From the NCBI RefSeq assembly GCF_030687495.1, contig NZ_CP117435.1, forward strand, positions 930,001 to 994,000: a stretch of 64,000 bases of DNA, read 5' to 3'. Position numbers and translations under genes: made by a program. Shown here piece after piece: positions 44,902 through 53,898 of this stretch. Each line of letters opens with the position of its first letter. The stretch's first letter is position 1. Source of the DNA: Pseudomonas sp. FP453 (GTDB taxonomy: Bacteria; Pseudomonadota; Gammaproteobacteria; Pseudomonadales; Pseudomonadaceae). The notes below the pieces were generated by a model, which saw only the letters and a program-made list of their open reading frames with translations, did no database searches and had not been told where the DNA came from.

Positions 44902-46530
44902 TTATTTGCCGCTGACGCTCACGCCGTAGAAGGAGTTCAAGCCAAACGGGCTGATCTTGAAGTCCTGCACGGTGTTGCGCATGGGTTGATACACCGTCGA
45001 GTGCGCGATAGGTGTCATCGGGACAGCATCTTTGAGGATATGTTGCGCCTGCTTGTACAGCTCGGTGCGTTTGGCGACATCCGAAGTAGCCTTGGCTTCT
45101 TTCACGGTGTCGTCGAATTTCTTGTCACACCATTTGGAGAAGTTGTTGCCGGCCAGCGAATCGCAGCCGAACAGCACGTTCAGCCAGTTGTCCGGGTCAC
45201 CATTGTCGCCGCTCCAGCCAATGATCATGGCCTGGTTCTCGCCGCCTTTGGAACGCTTGATGTACTCGCCCCACTCGTAGCTGACGATGTTGACCTTCAG
45301 GCCGATCTGTTTCCAGTCGTTCTGCAGCATCTCGGCCATCAGCTTGGCGTTGGGGTTATACGGACGCTGGACCGGCATCGCCCACAGGGTGATCTCGGTG
45401 CCTTCCTTGACGCCTGCTTCCTTGAGCAAAGCCTTGGCTTTGGTCACGTCATGCGGGACATCCTTGATGGTGGTGTCGTAGGACCACTGGGTCGGCGGCA
45501 TGGCGTTGACGGCCAGTTGGCCGGCGCCCTGGTAGACGGAGTCGATGATCTGCTGTTTGTTTACCGACATGTCCAACGCTTCACGTACGCGCAGGTCGGA
45601 CAGTGGGTTGGCGGCGGTCTGGCCCTTGAGCACTGGCATCACGTTGTAGGCGATGTAGCCCAGGTTGAAACCGGCCTGGTGCGGCAGTTTCAGGTCCTTG
45701 TCTTCGCCCAGCGCCTTGAGGTCGGCCGGACGTGGGAACAGGGTGACCTGGCATTCGTTTTTCTTCAGCTTCTGGATACGCACCGACGGGTCGGTGGTGA
45801 TAGCGAAGATCAGGTTGTCGATCTTCACGTCCTCAGGTTTCCAGTAATCCTTGTTGCCGGTGTAGCGGATGTTCGAATCTTTCTGGTAGCTCTTGAACAC
45901 GAACGGGCCAGTGCCGATCGGCTTCTGGTTGATGTCCTGGGCCTTGCCTTCTTTCAACAGCTGGGCGGCGTATTCCGCCGACTGGATAGAGGCGAAGCTC
46001 ATGGCCAGGTTCTGGATGAACGCCGCGTCCACGGTGCCAAGGGTGAACTTGACGGTGTGGTCATCGACTTTCTCGATGTTCTTGATGTTGGTGTCCATCC
46101 CCATGTCCGTGAAGTACGGGAACTCGGTGGGGTAGGCTTTGCGGAACGGATCGTCCTTGTTGATCATGCGGTTGAACGTGAACAGCACGTCATCGGCATT
46201 GAAGGTACGGGTCGGCTTGAAGTACGAGGTGGTGTGGAACTTGACGCCGTCGCGCAGGGTGAAGGTGTACGTGAGGCCGTCCGGGGACACGTCCCACTTG
46301 GTGGCCAGCCCAGGAATCACAGCGGTGCCGCCGCGCTCGAACTGGGTAAGACGGTTGAACATGGTCTCTGCCGAAGCATCGAAGTCTGTTCCGGTGGTGT
46401 ACTGGCCTGGATCAAAACCGGCCGGGCTCCCTTCGGAGCAGAACACCAGGTTAGTCGCCGCTTGGGCGAAAGGGGCTGCGGCCATAAGGCCAGCGCTAAC
46501 AATTAACGGAATGACTGCGTGTTTAAGCAT
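44902..46530 (-). CDS. Peptide ABC transporter substrate-binding protein (DppA paralogue 2)
   Basis: 542-residue SBP_bac_5 protein. Start MLKHAVIPLIVSAGLMAAAPFAQA at 46530 is favoured over an ATG eight codons upstream because GAGG precedes it and the signal peptide begins there. Motifs: CSEGSPAGFDPGQYTTGTDFDASAETMFNRL-type N-terminus, GLTYTFTLRDGVKFH and IGWSGDNGDPDNW. It has its own upstream gap of 258 bp that includes the terminator of paralogue 1, so it may be transcribed separately. Confidence 0.92.
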   Translation of the reverse strand: MLKHAVIPLIVSAGLMAAAPFAQAATNLVFCSEGSPAGFDPGQYTTGTDFDASAETMFNRLTQFERGGTAVIPGLATKWDVSPDGLTYTFTLRDGVKFHTTSYFKPTRTFNADDVLFTFNRMINKDDPFRKAYPTEFPYFTDMGMDTNIKNIEKVDDHTVKFTLGTVDAAFIQNLAMSFASIQSAEYAAQLLKEGKAQDINQKPIGTGPFVFKSYQKDSNIRYTGNKDYWKPEDVKIDNLIFAITTDPSVRIQKLKKNECQVTLFPRPADLKALGEDKDLKLPHQAGFNLGYIAYNVMPVLKGQTAANPLSDLRVREALDMSVNKQQIIDSVYQGAGQLAVNAMPPTQWSYDTTIKDVPHDVTKAKALLKEAGVKEGTEITLWAMPVQRPYNPNAKLMAEMLQNDWKQIGLKVNIVSYEWGEYIKRSKGGENQAMIIGWSGDNGDPDNWLNVLFGCDSLAGNNFSKWCDKKFDDTVKEAKATSDVAKRTELYKQAQHILKDAVPMTPIAHSTVYQPMRNTVQDFKISPFGLNSFYGVSVSGK

Positions 46531-46740
46531 GTTGGCCTCATGATTTGTTGTCATTTTTGGTGGTGAGGGCGACCTCGTGAGTCGGCCTGCGGATACTTAT
46601 GCAGGGGCCATACCCATTGCAAGATGCAGAACCGTTAGGAGGCTTAAACAGTGGTACGAACGTACAGGAATGTCGCAATTATGAAAGTTTCTACACAATT
46701 GAGTACATTTTGAGGGTTTTTTCGGTGCATCAGGCGCACC

Positions 46741-46778
46741 AAAAATGACCAACCGAGGCGTCTAGCGCACTCGGTTGG
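46741..46778 (-). terminator. Terminator after binding protein 1
   Basis: CCAACCGAG (46749-46757) pairs with CTCGGTTGG (46770-46778); a TTTTT run follows on the minus strand at 46741-46745. It is 11 bp past the stop of paralogue 1. Confidence 0.75.
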
Positions 46779-46788
46779 GGCGGTGCTG

Positions 46789-48390
46789 TTACTTATCTAG
46801 ACTGACGCCGTAGAAGGGCGTGAGCCCGAACGGGCTGATCTTGAAGTCGTGGACTTCTTTGCGCAGGGGCTGGAAAACCGTCGAGTTCGCAATAGGCGTT
46901 ATAGGTACTTGTTCCTTAAGGATTTTCTGCGCCTGTTGATACCACTTGATACGTTGCTCGCGGTCACTGCTGACCTTGGCCTGCTGCACCAGTTTGTCGT
47001 AGTCAGGGTTACACCATTTGGCGTAGTTGCTGCCCTTGACCGCAGCACAACTGTAGAGCACGCCGAGCCAGTTATCCGGGTCGCCGTTATCACCGGTCCA
47101 GCCGTAAATCATCGCGTCGTGCTCGCCATTTTTGGCGCGCTTGATGTATTCGCCCCATTCATAGCTGACGATGTTGGCCTTGATGCCGACTTTTGCCCAA
47201 TCCTGCTGAATCATTTGTGCCGACATTCGCGCATTCGGATTGGACGCACGCTGGACCGTCATGGCCCACAGGTTGATCGTGGTACCTGGTGCGACGCCTG
47301 CTTCTTTTAGTAGCGCCTTGGCCTTGGCGGGATCGTAGGGTGCATCCTTGATATTCGGGTCATAAGACCACTGCGCTGGCGGCAACGCGTTCTGCGCCAA
47401 TTGCCCGGCACTCTGGTACACGGCCTTGATGATCGCAGGCTTGTCGATGGCCATGTCCAGGGCCTGGCGCACCTTGAGTTGGTCCAGCGGCGGATGGGTC
47501 ACGTTGTAGGCCAGAAAGCCCAGGTTGAAACCCGCCTGTTGCAGCACGCGCAGGTTGGGGTCCTGCTTCATCACTTCGATGTCGGACGGGCGCGGGTAAC
47601 CGCTGACCTGGCACTCGCCGGCCTTGAGCTTTTGCAGGCGCGACGCGGCGTCCGGGGTGATGGCGAACACCAGGTTGTCGAGTTTCACATCGTCGGGCTT
47701 CCAATACTGCTTATTGGCCACGTAGCGAATCTGCGAGTCTTTCTGGTAGCGCTTGAACACGAACGGCCCGGTGCCGACCGGCTTCTGGTTGATCTCTTCG
47801 GCTTTGCCCTGCTTCAGCAATTGGGCGGCGTACTCGGCGGACTGCACCGAGGCAAAGCTCATGGCCAGGTTCTGCACAAATGACGCATCGACATTGTTCA
47901 GGTTGAAACGCACGGTGTGCTCGTCGAGTTTTTCGACGCCCTTGATCGTGGTGTTCAGGCCCATGTCGGTGAAGTACGGCGACTCGGACGGGTAGGCCTT
48001 GCGAAACGGGCTGTCGGCATCCAGCAGGCGGTTGAAGGTGAACAGCACATCATCCGCGTTGAAATCGCGGGTAGGCGTGAAGAAGTCGGTGGTGTGGAAT
48101 TTGACGCCGTCGCGCAGATGGAAGGTGTAGATCAGGCCGTCTTTGGATACGTCCCAGCTAGTCGCCAGGCCGGGCTCCACTTCGGTGCCGCCGCGCTTGA
48201 ATTGCGTCAGGCGGTTGAACACGGTTTCGGCCGAGGCATCGAAATCGGTACCGCTGGTGTACTGGCTGGGGTCGAAACCGGCGGGGCTGGCTTCGGAGCA
48301 GTAGACCAGGGTGGTGGTGGCTTGGGCCATCGGCATGCAAGCGAGGAGGCTGGCGGCGAGGAGCAGCGGTTTGAAGGTGATTCTTTCCAT
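46789..48390 (-). CDS. Peptide ABC transporter substrate-binding protein (DppA paralogue 1)
   Basis: 533-residue SBP_bac_5 protein, first of the peptide locus. Start MERITFKPLLLAASLLACMPMAQA at 48390 gives a proper signal peptide; a GGGG/GGAGAC region precedes it. Motifs: CSEASPAGFDPSQYTSGTDF, GLIYTFHLRDGVKFH and YGWTGDNGDPDNW. Nearly the same size and layout as paralogues 2 and 3, pointing to tandem duplication. Terminators on both sides suggest its own transcript. Confidence 0.92.
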   Translation of the reverse strand: MERITFKPLLLAASLLACMPMAQATTTLVYCSEASPAGFDPSQYTSGTDFDASAETVFNRLTQFKRGGTEVEPGLATSWDVSKDGLIYTFHLRDGVKFHTTDFFTPTRDFNADDVLFTFNRLLDADSPFRKAYPSESPYFTDMGLNTTIKGVEKLDEHTVRFNLNNVDASFVQNLAMSFASVQSAEYAAQLLKQGKAEEINQKPVGTGPFVFKRYQKDSQIRYVANKQYWKPDDVKLDNLVFAITPDAASRLQKLKAGECQVSGYPRPSDIEVMKQDPNLRVLQQAGFNLGFLAYNVTHPPLDQLKVRQALDMAIDKPAIIKAVYQSAGQLAQNALPPAQWSYDPNIKDAPYDPAKAKALLKEAGVAPGTTINLWAMTVQRASNPNARMSAQMIQQDWAKVGIKANIVSYEWGEYIKRAKNGEHDAMIYGWTGDNGDPDNWLGVLYSCAAVKGSNYAKWCNPDYDKLVQQAKVSSDREQRIKWYQQAQKILKEQVPITPIANSTVFQPLRKEVHDFKISPFGLTPFYGVSLDK

Positions 48391-48434
48391 GGAGACCCCT
48401 GAAATGGCAGCCCTGCGCAGGCTACGCAAACGAA

Positions 48435-48461
48435 AACGGCGGTACCGAGGGTACCGCCGTT
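48435..48461 (-). terminator. Terminator of the 939-aa gene
   Basis: Perfect 12-bp stem AACGGCGGTACC, loop of three, GGTACCGCCGTT, followed by TTTTCGTTT on the minus strand, 28 bp past the stop of the gene at 48489. Confidence 0.85.
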
Positions 48462-48488
48462 CATTGAGGGCAGATAGAGGGTTAGCGC

Positions 48489-51308
48489 TTATTCATCCGG
48501 TGTAGGCTTGATTTCCATGCGCGTTGGCGTAGAGGGGTCAACGGTATAACCGGCGCCGTCCAACTCGTTACTTTCGCGTATGGTAAATGTTCTTGATGCA
48601 TTCACCTTTATGTCGGTAACGGGTTCAAGATCAAGGCGGTCTTCGGACAGTTTGCTCGCTATAAAGTCGATCTTGGCCGTGACAGTGGTCGCGGCATCTG
48701 CTGGGTCATATTTGATGTAGTAGTGTGTATTGCGTCCGCTGCCAAGGACCGTTCCCTTAAAGCGGGGTGTCGCAAACTCACCCGCAGCGGGACCAAGCGC
48801 CCATTGGTTGGCAAGTTCGGAAATTCGAGCTCTCAACTCCGGTTCAGGAATGATTTTCTCAATTTCCTCGATACTTTTTTGTTTCAGCTGACGAAGCTCT
48901 TCGTTTGATAACAGAGCGCCTTTTTTTTGCTGAAGTTCGATTATCTGGCTGCCGATGTCGAGCGCCAGCTTGGCGTTCCCAGGACCTTCTATTGTGAACT
49001 TGTCGCGATGCAGGTCATCGATAAACTGGCTGCTGTATTCGCTGGTGCCGAATGTCGAAACGTTAGCCGGTGGTGGCGGCGTGGCGTCGGCAGGGTTTTC
49101 TTCAAACGTCCAGGAAACTTGCGGTGCGATTTCACCTTCTTCGTTCAGCGTGACACCGTATGTGTAATCGTAGCCATCAGTCTTGAGGTATTTATCCAGT
49201 ATTTCAGCGCCCTTCATTTTTTTGCCATCGACATCAAGGAACTCATCTGAAAGTTGTCGCGGCCTTGTGAGTTCAACGTCTGCTGTTGAAGGTGATGCCC
49301 GGTTCCACCATGCACCGCCATCGCCCGGCGCACGTGTCCATTCGCCATCACGTCCAGGCGTTACCACCATCACTCCCTTGCCGGTATTTGGATCGATGAT
49401 CTTGGCAAATGAGTTGCCCGATCGGTAGCTGCCGGATATTTCAAAGACCTTGTGGGTGCCCGTCTCATCGGTCACGCGCACGAACTGGCGAAATACTCCC
49501 TTGCTATCGGTCATTCGATAGACCCCCGATGCATTTCGGGTAGCGTTCCGTATCAGCTCCTCACCGTCGGCAACCGCATATTGCGCCATGGGAATGAGTG
49601 ACGGCGACCTCGGCAAGGGTTGTGATACGTCTGTATTGGCAGGGTATGTGCCCCTGGATGTTCCTGGCTGGGATTCTTCGGTGATGGTGGGAACCTCCTC
49701 ACTGGCGGGTGGCGCTTTGGGTGCCCGTACCAACTCAAAGTCACTGGATGGCGAGTTGTACCGCCAACTGACGTCTCTGAGATCAGGGGCGAGCGCGGCG
49801 GCGGGCGGTTCCTCCGTTCCTGCTCCTCCGGCGGTTGCTAGTTCGTGCGCCAATTGCAGCGCTGATATCACCGCCCCGGAACTGCCGCCAATACGATCCT
49901 CTGCGGTTTTTCCATAAATCCCATCGTGTATGCCGAAGACAATGTTGCCCGCGTTGCCCACCACGGGCACGTAACCGAAGGTATTGCCCCAGAAGTCTTT
50001 CGCGGCCTTCCAGTTTTGTTGTGAGGAACCAAATACTTCGGTCTGATCGGCCCATACTGCGTTGGTGGCGTTCTGCTCCTGATATTTGGAGGCAATGCCG
50101 TTGTCCAGGTTGCCAAACTTCAACTGATAATGATCGCCGCGTGCCCTGGTGTAATTAAATGTCTCCCTGACGGGGATGGCTTGATCTTTGAAGAGGTTTT
50201 GATACCCAGGGTAAGTGGCATTCTTGCCTCTGATCAGGGTGTCTAGAACATCTCCCGCCTTCGGCCAATGCGCGTCTTTTCCGCCTTGTCGGTCGCTGGC
50301 GTTGAAGCGCGTGTGTAAAGTGTTCTGGTTGTTCTTTGCCCAGTTGGCAAAGTCGTCGTCACCTTTTATCTCATGGGCCGCGCCATTTCTTAAATCAATC
50401 ATCAACCCTTGATTCGGGCGGTTTTCATAGTTGCCGTCGTAGGGGGTGTAGGGGATGAATGCATACCCTGAGAGTGGGTAGCCATAGATGTTGGGGATAA
50501 TGACCTGGCCATTATGTTCCAATGTGCGTTTGATCGCTTCTTTGGCTTCACCACTCAGTTTTTCAAAGCTGTCTTTGTTGTTGAAGAGACTTTGCAGGGT
50601 GCCTCGAGTAACGTAGGCATCTGCTTTTCCTGAACGTTGCGCCACTTCACCTGACGCATCCCGCATCGGCGTGGCTATATCTTTTTCCCAGTGATCCTGG
50701 AGTTTATGGCCAAGCGACTCCAGCTCGTTGATTTTTCCACGGCTCTTTTTTTCGATGCTCATGGATTGGAAATTGATCGGGCCACCTCGCTGCACCTTGT
50801 CGTGCTCAAGGGCTCCCGCTGCTATTTCCCATGCAAAGTAGGTACGAATCTCGGTGCCGGTCAGTACATCGGGTTTTCCCATGCCGGTGTACGTGCTGAA
50901 CTTTACTTTGAATTGTTCGTGCGGGTCATGGCCGGCCGCCAATAATCCACCGCTAAAATAACCCGCGGGCTCCATGAACTGGCGCGCGTTCTGGAACTTG
51001 ATATTTCGTTTGCCCTCTCGATCACTCTCTATGTCTCCGATCAGCGTCTTGACGCGATTGGCATAGGCGTCGATATGTTGTTCTCGTTCTTCTTTGGTAT
51101 AGCCCGTGCCGGGCGCCGGAGCGGTAGGTGTTCCGTAGATTGTCGTCGTGTAGGTACTGGCGCTGTTATTGGAAGAAGGGACTTCGGTCGTGGGTTTTTG
51201 GTCGGTTTTCTTGTTTTCGGCGTTCGCCATTTCACTCGCGTCATTCGCCGGTGCAAGGGGGGTCATTGTTGTTATGAAATTCGATGAGGTGGCCGACGTT
51301 ATACTCAT
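48489..51308 (-). CDS. Putative large effector/toxin, DUF6543-like organisation
   Basis: 939-residue protein of unknown function. Residues ~1-60 are Ser/Thr/Asn-rich and disordered with no Sec signal peptide. Residues ~60-300 are helical, followed by IYGYPLSGYAFIPY and NQGLMIDLRNGAAHEIKGDDD, which recall the N-terminal domain of DUF6543 (dermonecrotic toxin type). Residues ~440-500 are a hydrophobic Gly/Ala-rich region (FGYVPVVGNAGNIVFGIHDG) like the pore-like middle of those toxins. A Pro-rich linker (~510-580) is followed by GVYRMTDSKGVFRQFVRVTD and a C-terminal domain with no recognised catalytic motif. The gene is visibly more AT-rich than its neighbours and lies alone between a terminator and a 357-bp gap, which suggests horizontal acquisition. 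No immunity gene or secretion genes are nearby. Confidence 0.6.
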   Translation of the reverse strand: MSITSATSSNFITTMTPLAPANDASEMANAENKKTDQKPTTEVPSSNNSASTYTTTIYGTPTAPAPGTGYTKEEREQHIDAYANRVKTLIGDIESDREGKRNIKFQNARQFMEPAGYFSGGLLAAGHDPHEQFKVKFSTYTGMGKPDVLTGTEIRTYFAWEIAAGALEHDKVQRGGPINFQSMSIEKKSRGKINELESLGHKLQDHWEKDIATPMRDASGEVAQRSGKADAYVTRGTLQSLFNNKDSFEKLSGEAKEAIKRTLEHNGQVIIPNIYGYPLSGYAFIPYTPYDGNYENRPNQGLMIDLRNGAAHEIKGDDDFANWAKNNQNTLHTRFNASDRQGGKDAHWPKAGDVLDTLIRGKNATYPGYQNLFKDQAIPVRETFNYTRARGDHYQLKFGNLDNGIASKYQEQNATNAVWADQTEVFGSSQQNWKAAKDFWGNTFGYVPVVGNAGNIVFGIHDGIYGKTAEDRIGGSSGAVISALQLAHELATAGGAGTEEPPAAALAPDLRDVSWRYNSPSSDFELVRAPKAPPASEEVPTITEESQPGTSRGTYPANTDVSQPLPRSPSLIPMAQYAVADGEELIRNATRNASGVYRMTDSKGVFRQFVRVTDETGTHKVFEISGSYRSGNSFAKIIDPNTGKGVMVVTPGRDGEWTRAPGDGGAWWNRASPSTADVELTRPRQLSDEFLDVDGKKMKGAEILDKYLKTDGYDYTYGVTLNEEGEIAPQVSWTFEENPADATPPPPANVSTFGTSEYSSQFIDDLHRDKFTIEGPGNAKLALDIGSQIIELQQKKGALLSNEELRQLKQKSIEEIEKIIPEPELRARISELANQWALGPAAGEFATPRFKGTVLGSGRNTHYYIKYDPADAATTVTAKIDFIASKLSEDRLDLEPVTDIKVNASRTFTIRESNELDGAGYTVDPSTPTRMEIKPTPDE

Positions 51309-51665
51309 AATTAACTCGCTTTATCGTGGGGGACAAATAACAATTCGCCAATCGAGAGGTGCCTGGGTAAAGCCCATACTGCACGAACTATGGCCGATAT
51401 CGGCTCGCCGATCCCTGGATAAAATAGCGGGTTGAATTGCTGACTAGCGCCGCATTAAAAGTGCAACTAAGTGTCTGGTTGTTTTAAGTTAAGTGTTGTA
51501 GTGGCTTTGCTCTGTCCGGGTTGATCTGATGGCAGCATTGAGTGGCTGAGTGTGTATGGGGCGTTCCACTTCAATGCCTACTAAACATTGCCGATGCTCG
51601 GCCGTTTTGCGCTGAGTCAATAGCATCCGAGAACGCCTTGCGTGCGATTGCTGAGGGGGGTGAGC
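51309..51665. other. Upstream region of the 939-aa gene
   Basis: AT-rich stretch with no supported gene. It holds a perfect palindrome GCCGATATCGGC at 51393-51404, about 90 bp before the gene start, a weak ribosome site (AAGCGAG) and no hrp box (GGAACC-N15/16-CCACNNA) that I could find. The remainder is featureless. Confidence 0.55.
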
Positions 51666-51668
51666 AAA

Positions 51669-51704
51669 AAAAACGGCACAAGCCTTTATGGGCTGTGCCG
51701 TTTT
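51669..51704 (-). terminator. Terminator of the SIMPL-domain gene
   Basis: AAAACGGCACAAGCC and GGCTGTGCCGTTTT pair with one bulge; an eight-base T-run follows on the minus strand. 16 bp past the stop. Confidence 0.88.
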
Positions 51705-51719
51705 GTCATAACGAATAGT

Positions 51720-52430
51720 TTATTGCAGCACTTCAATCACACCGTCAGCGCTCATGGTGACCTGGCTGGTACCGGCTTCCACTTCCGGCGTCGGCGCCGA
51801 ATCCATGGCAGCGGCCTTCATCATCATGCCGCCACGGGCGTAGGGTTGTGGATAACCGTTGGTGTTGAAGTTCAGGTTGACGATCTTGTAGCCCTTGCCG
51901 CCCAGCGCATCGGTCGCCAGTTGTGCACGGGCCTTGAACGCGGCCACGGCATCCTTGAGCAACGCATCTTCACTGGCCTTGCGGGTGGCGTCGGCGATGG
52001 CGAAGTCCATGCTGTCCATTTTCAGGGTGTTGAGCAGTTCGCCGGTGAGCTTGGACAGCGCCGGGAAGTCCGCACTTTCCAGGCGCAGTTCGGCGCGCTC
52101 GCGCCAGCCGGTGATCTTCTGGTTCTTGTTGTCGTAGATCGGGTAGCTGTTGCGGCTGCCCTGGCGCAGGGTCACGCCCTTGACTTCGCGAGACTGGGCC
52201 AGCGCCTTGTTCATGGTGGTGGTGATTTCGGCGGCAAGCTTGGCCGGGTCGCTGTTCTGGGACTCGGTGTAGAGGGTCACGATCATCTTGTCGCGGGCCA
52301 CCTCCTGGCTGGCCTCGGCGCGCAGGGAAATCTGGTTGTAGTTCAGGCCTTCGGCGGCCAGGGCAGGAAGGCTGGCAAGGGTGGCGACGCCGAGGGTGAT
52401 AACAGCTGCACTACGAGTGAAACGAGACAT
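51720..52430 (-). CDS. Periplasmic SIMPL-domain (DUF541) protein
   Basis: 236-residue exported protein with a signal peptide (MSRFTRSAAVITLGVATLASLPALA) and a single SIMPL/DUF541 domain: ISLRAEASQEVARDKMIVTLYTE at the start and the ADATRKASEDALLKDAVAAFKARA helix later. Family members are periplasmic or outer-membrane-linked and some form large assemblies; a precise role is not known. It is divergent from roxSR, resembling the position I recall for PA4495. Confidence 0.88.
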   Translation of the reverse strand: MSRFTRSAAVITLGVATLASLPALAAEGLNYNQISLRAEASQEVARDKMIVTLYTESQNSDPAKLAAEITTTMNKALAQSREVKGVTLRQGSRNSYPIYDNKNQKITGWRERAELRLESADFPALSKLTGELLNTLKMDSMDFAIADATRKASEDALLKDAVAAFKARAQLATDALGGKGYKIVNLNFNTNGYPQPYARGGMMMKAAAMDSAPTPEVEAGTSQVTMSADGVIEVLQ

Positions 52431-52635
52431 GAGAGCTCCTTAGGGTGTTCGTGTTCGGTAAGACTGTAGACGGTGGCATCGGGTTCTTCGGGTTTACACA
52501 TTACCTACAAGTTTTGCCGATGCCGACGAACGGTATTTTCCCCGGCCTGCGGCAAAGAGCCACACGCGCCGTGCCAGCCGGTCGGCTTCGTTTATACTCC
52601 TGCCGATCCGCCTGCAGCGCTCAACGGGAGAGCTC

Positions 52636-53898
52636 ATGCTCGCCGCCGTAAAACTGACTTCCGCCACCCGCCAGAACCTCTGGCGCCTGACGTTCATTCG
52701 CACCCTGGTCCTTGCCGCACAGGCTGGCTCCGTCGGGCTCGCCTATTGGTTCGACCTGCTGCCGCTGCCGTGGCTGCAATTGGGCGTGACCCTGGGTTTC
52801 TCCACCGTGCTGTGTGTGTTTACCGCGATCCGCTTGCGCACCACCTGGCCGGTGACCGAGTTGGAATACGCCCTGCAATTGGCGTGCGACCTGTTTATCC
52901 ACAGTGTGTTGCTGTATTTTTCCGGTGGCTCCACCAACCCGTTCGTGTCGTATTACCTGGTGCCGTTGACCATCGCAGCGGTGACCTTGCCGTGGCGCTA
53001 TTCGGTGGCGTTGTCGGGTATCGCCCTGACCCTCTACACCTTGTTGCTGGCGCGGTTCTATCCGCTGCAAACGTTCCCCATCGCCCGGGAAAACCTGCAG
53101 ATCTACGGGATGTGGCTGAGCTTCGCCTTGTCCGCTGCCGTCATTACCTTTTTCGCCGCGCGCATGGCCGAAGAGCTGCGCCGCCAGGAAGAACTGCGCG
53201 CCATCCGTCGTGAAGAAGGCCTGCGCGACCAGCAATTGCTGGCCGTCGCCACCCAGGCCGCCGGCGCTGCCCATGAGTTGGGCACGCCGTTGGCGACCAT
53301 GAGCGTACTGCTCAAGGAAATCATCCAGGACCACCACGACCCGGCGCTGCAGGAAGACCTCGGCGTGTTGCAGGAACAGGTCAAGCAGTGCAAACAGACC
53401 TTGCAGCAACTGGTGCGTGCCGCCGAAGCCAACCGCCGCCTGGCGGTGGAGATGCAGGACGTGACCCAGTGGCTCGACGAAGCCCTGAACCGCTGGCACC
53501 TGATGCGCCCTGAAGCCAGCTACCGCTTCCACCTGCTCGGGCAAGGCACCGTCCCGCGCATGGCGCCGCCGCCCGACCTGACCCAGGCGTTGCTCAACCT
53601 GCTGAACAACGCTGCCGACGCCTGCCCCGAAGGCCTGGGCGTGCAGCTGGACTGGGATGCGGAAGACGTGACCATCAGCATTCGCGACCACGGCGCCGGC
53701 GTGCCGCTGGCCATTGCCGAGCAGATCGGCAAACCGTTCTTTACCACCAAGGGCAAAGGCTTCGGCCTCGGCCTGTTTTTGAGCAAGGCCAGCGTGACCC
53801 GCGCGGGCGGCTCAGTGAAGCTCTATAGTCATGAGGAAGGTGGCACGCTCACCGAGCTGCGCCTGCCCCGTGTCGCACGAGGAGATATCGATGAGTGA
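52636..53898 (+). CDS. roxS: Redox sensor histidine kinase RoxS (RegB/PrrB type)
   Basis: 420-residue membrane kinase of the RegB family that senses respiratory redox state and controls terminal oxidases through RoxR. Six hydrophobic helices span residues ~18-175 and include the quinone-binding signature GGSTNPFVSYYLVP. The H-box is GAAHELGTPLATM with His213, and a redox-type cysteine (Cys252, QCKQ) lies in the dimerisation helix as in RegB. The ATP domain has NLLNNAADA, DHGAGVP and GKGFGLGLFLSKA. Overlaps roxR by eight bases. Confidence 0.93.
   Translation: MLAAVKLTSATRQNLWRLTFIRTLVLAAQAGSVGLAYWFDLLPLPWLQLGVTLGFSTVLCVFTAIRLRTTWPVTELEYALQLACDLFIHSVLLYFSGGSTNPFVSYYLVPLTIAAVTLPWRYSVALSGIALTLYTLLLARFYPLQTFPIARENLQIYGMWLSFALSAAVITFFAARMAEELRRQEELRAIRREEGLRDQQLLAVATQAAGAAHELGTPLATMSVLLKEIIQDHHDPALQEDLGVLQEQVKQCKQTLQQLVRAAEANRRLAVEMQDVTQWLDEALNRWHLMRPEASYRFHLLGQGTVPRMAPPPDLTQALLNLLNNAADACPEGLGVQLDWDAEDVTISIRDHGAGVPLAIAEQIGKPFFTTKGKGFGLGLFLSKASVTRAGGSVKLYSHEEGGTLTELRLPRVARGDIDE

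Noticed and set aside
51309..51665. hrp box for type III control of the 939-aa gene
   Set aside because: No GGAACC with a properly spaced CCACNNA was found on the minus strand.
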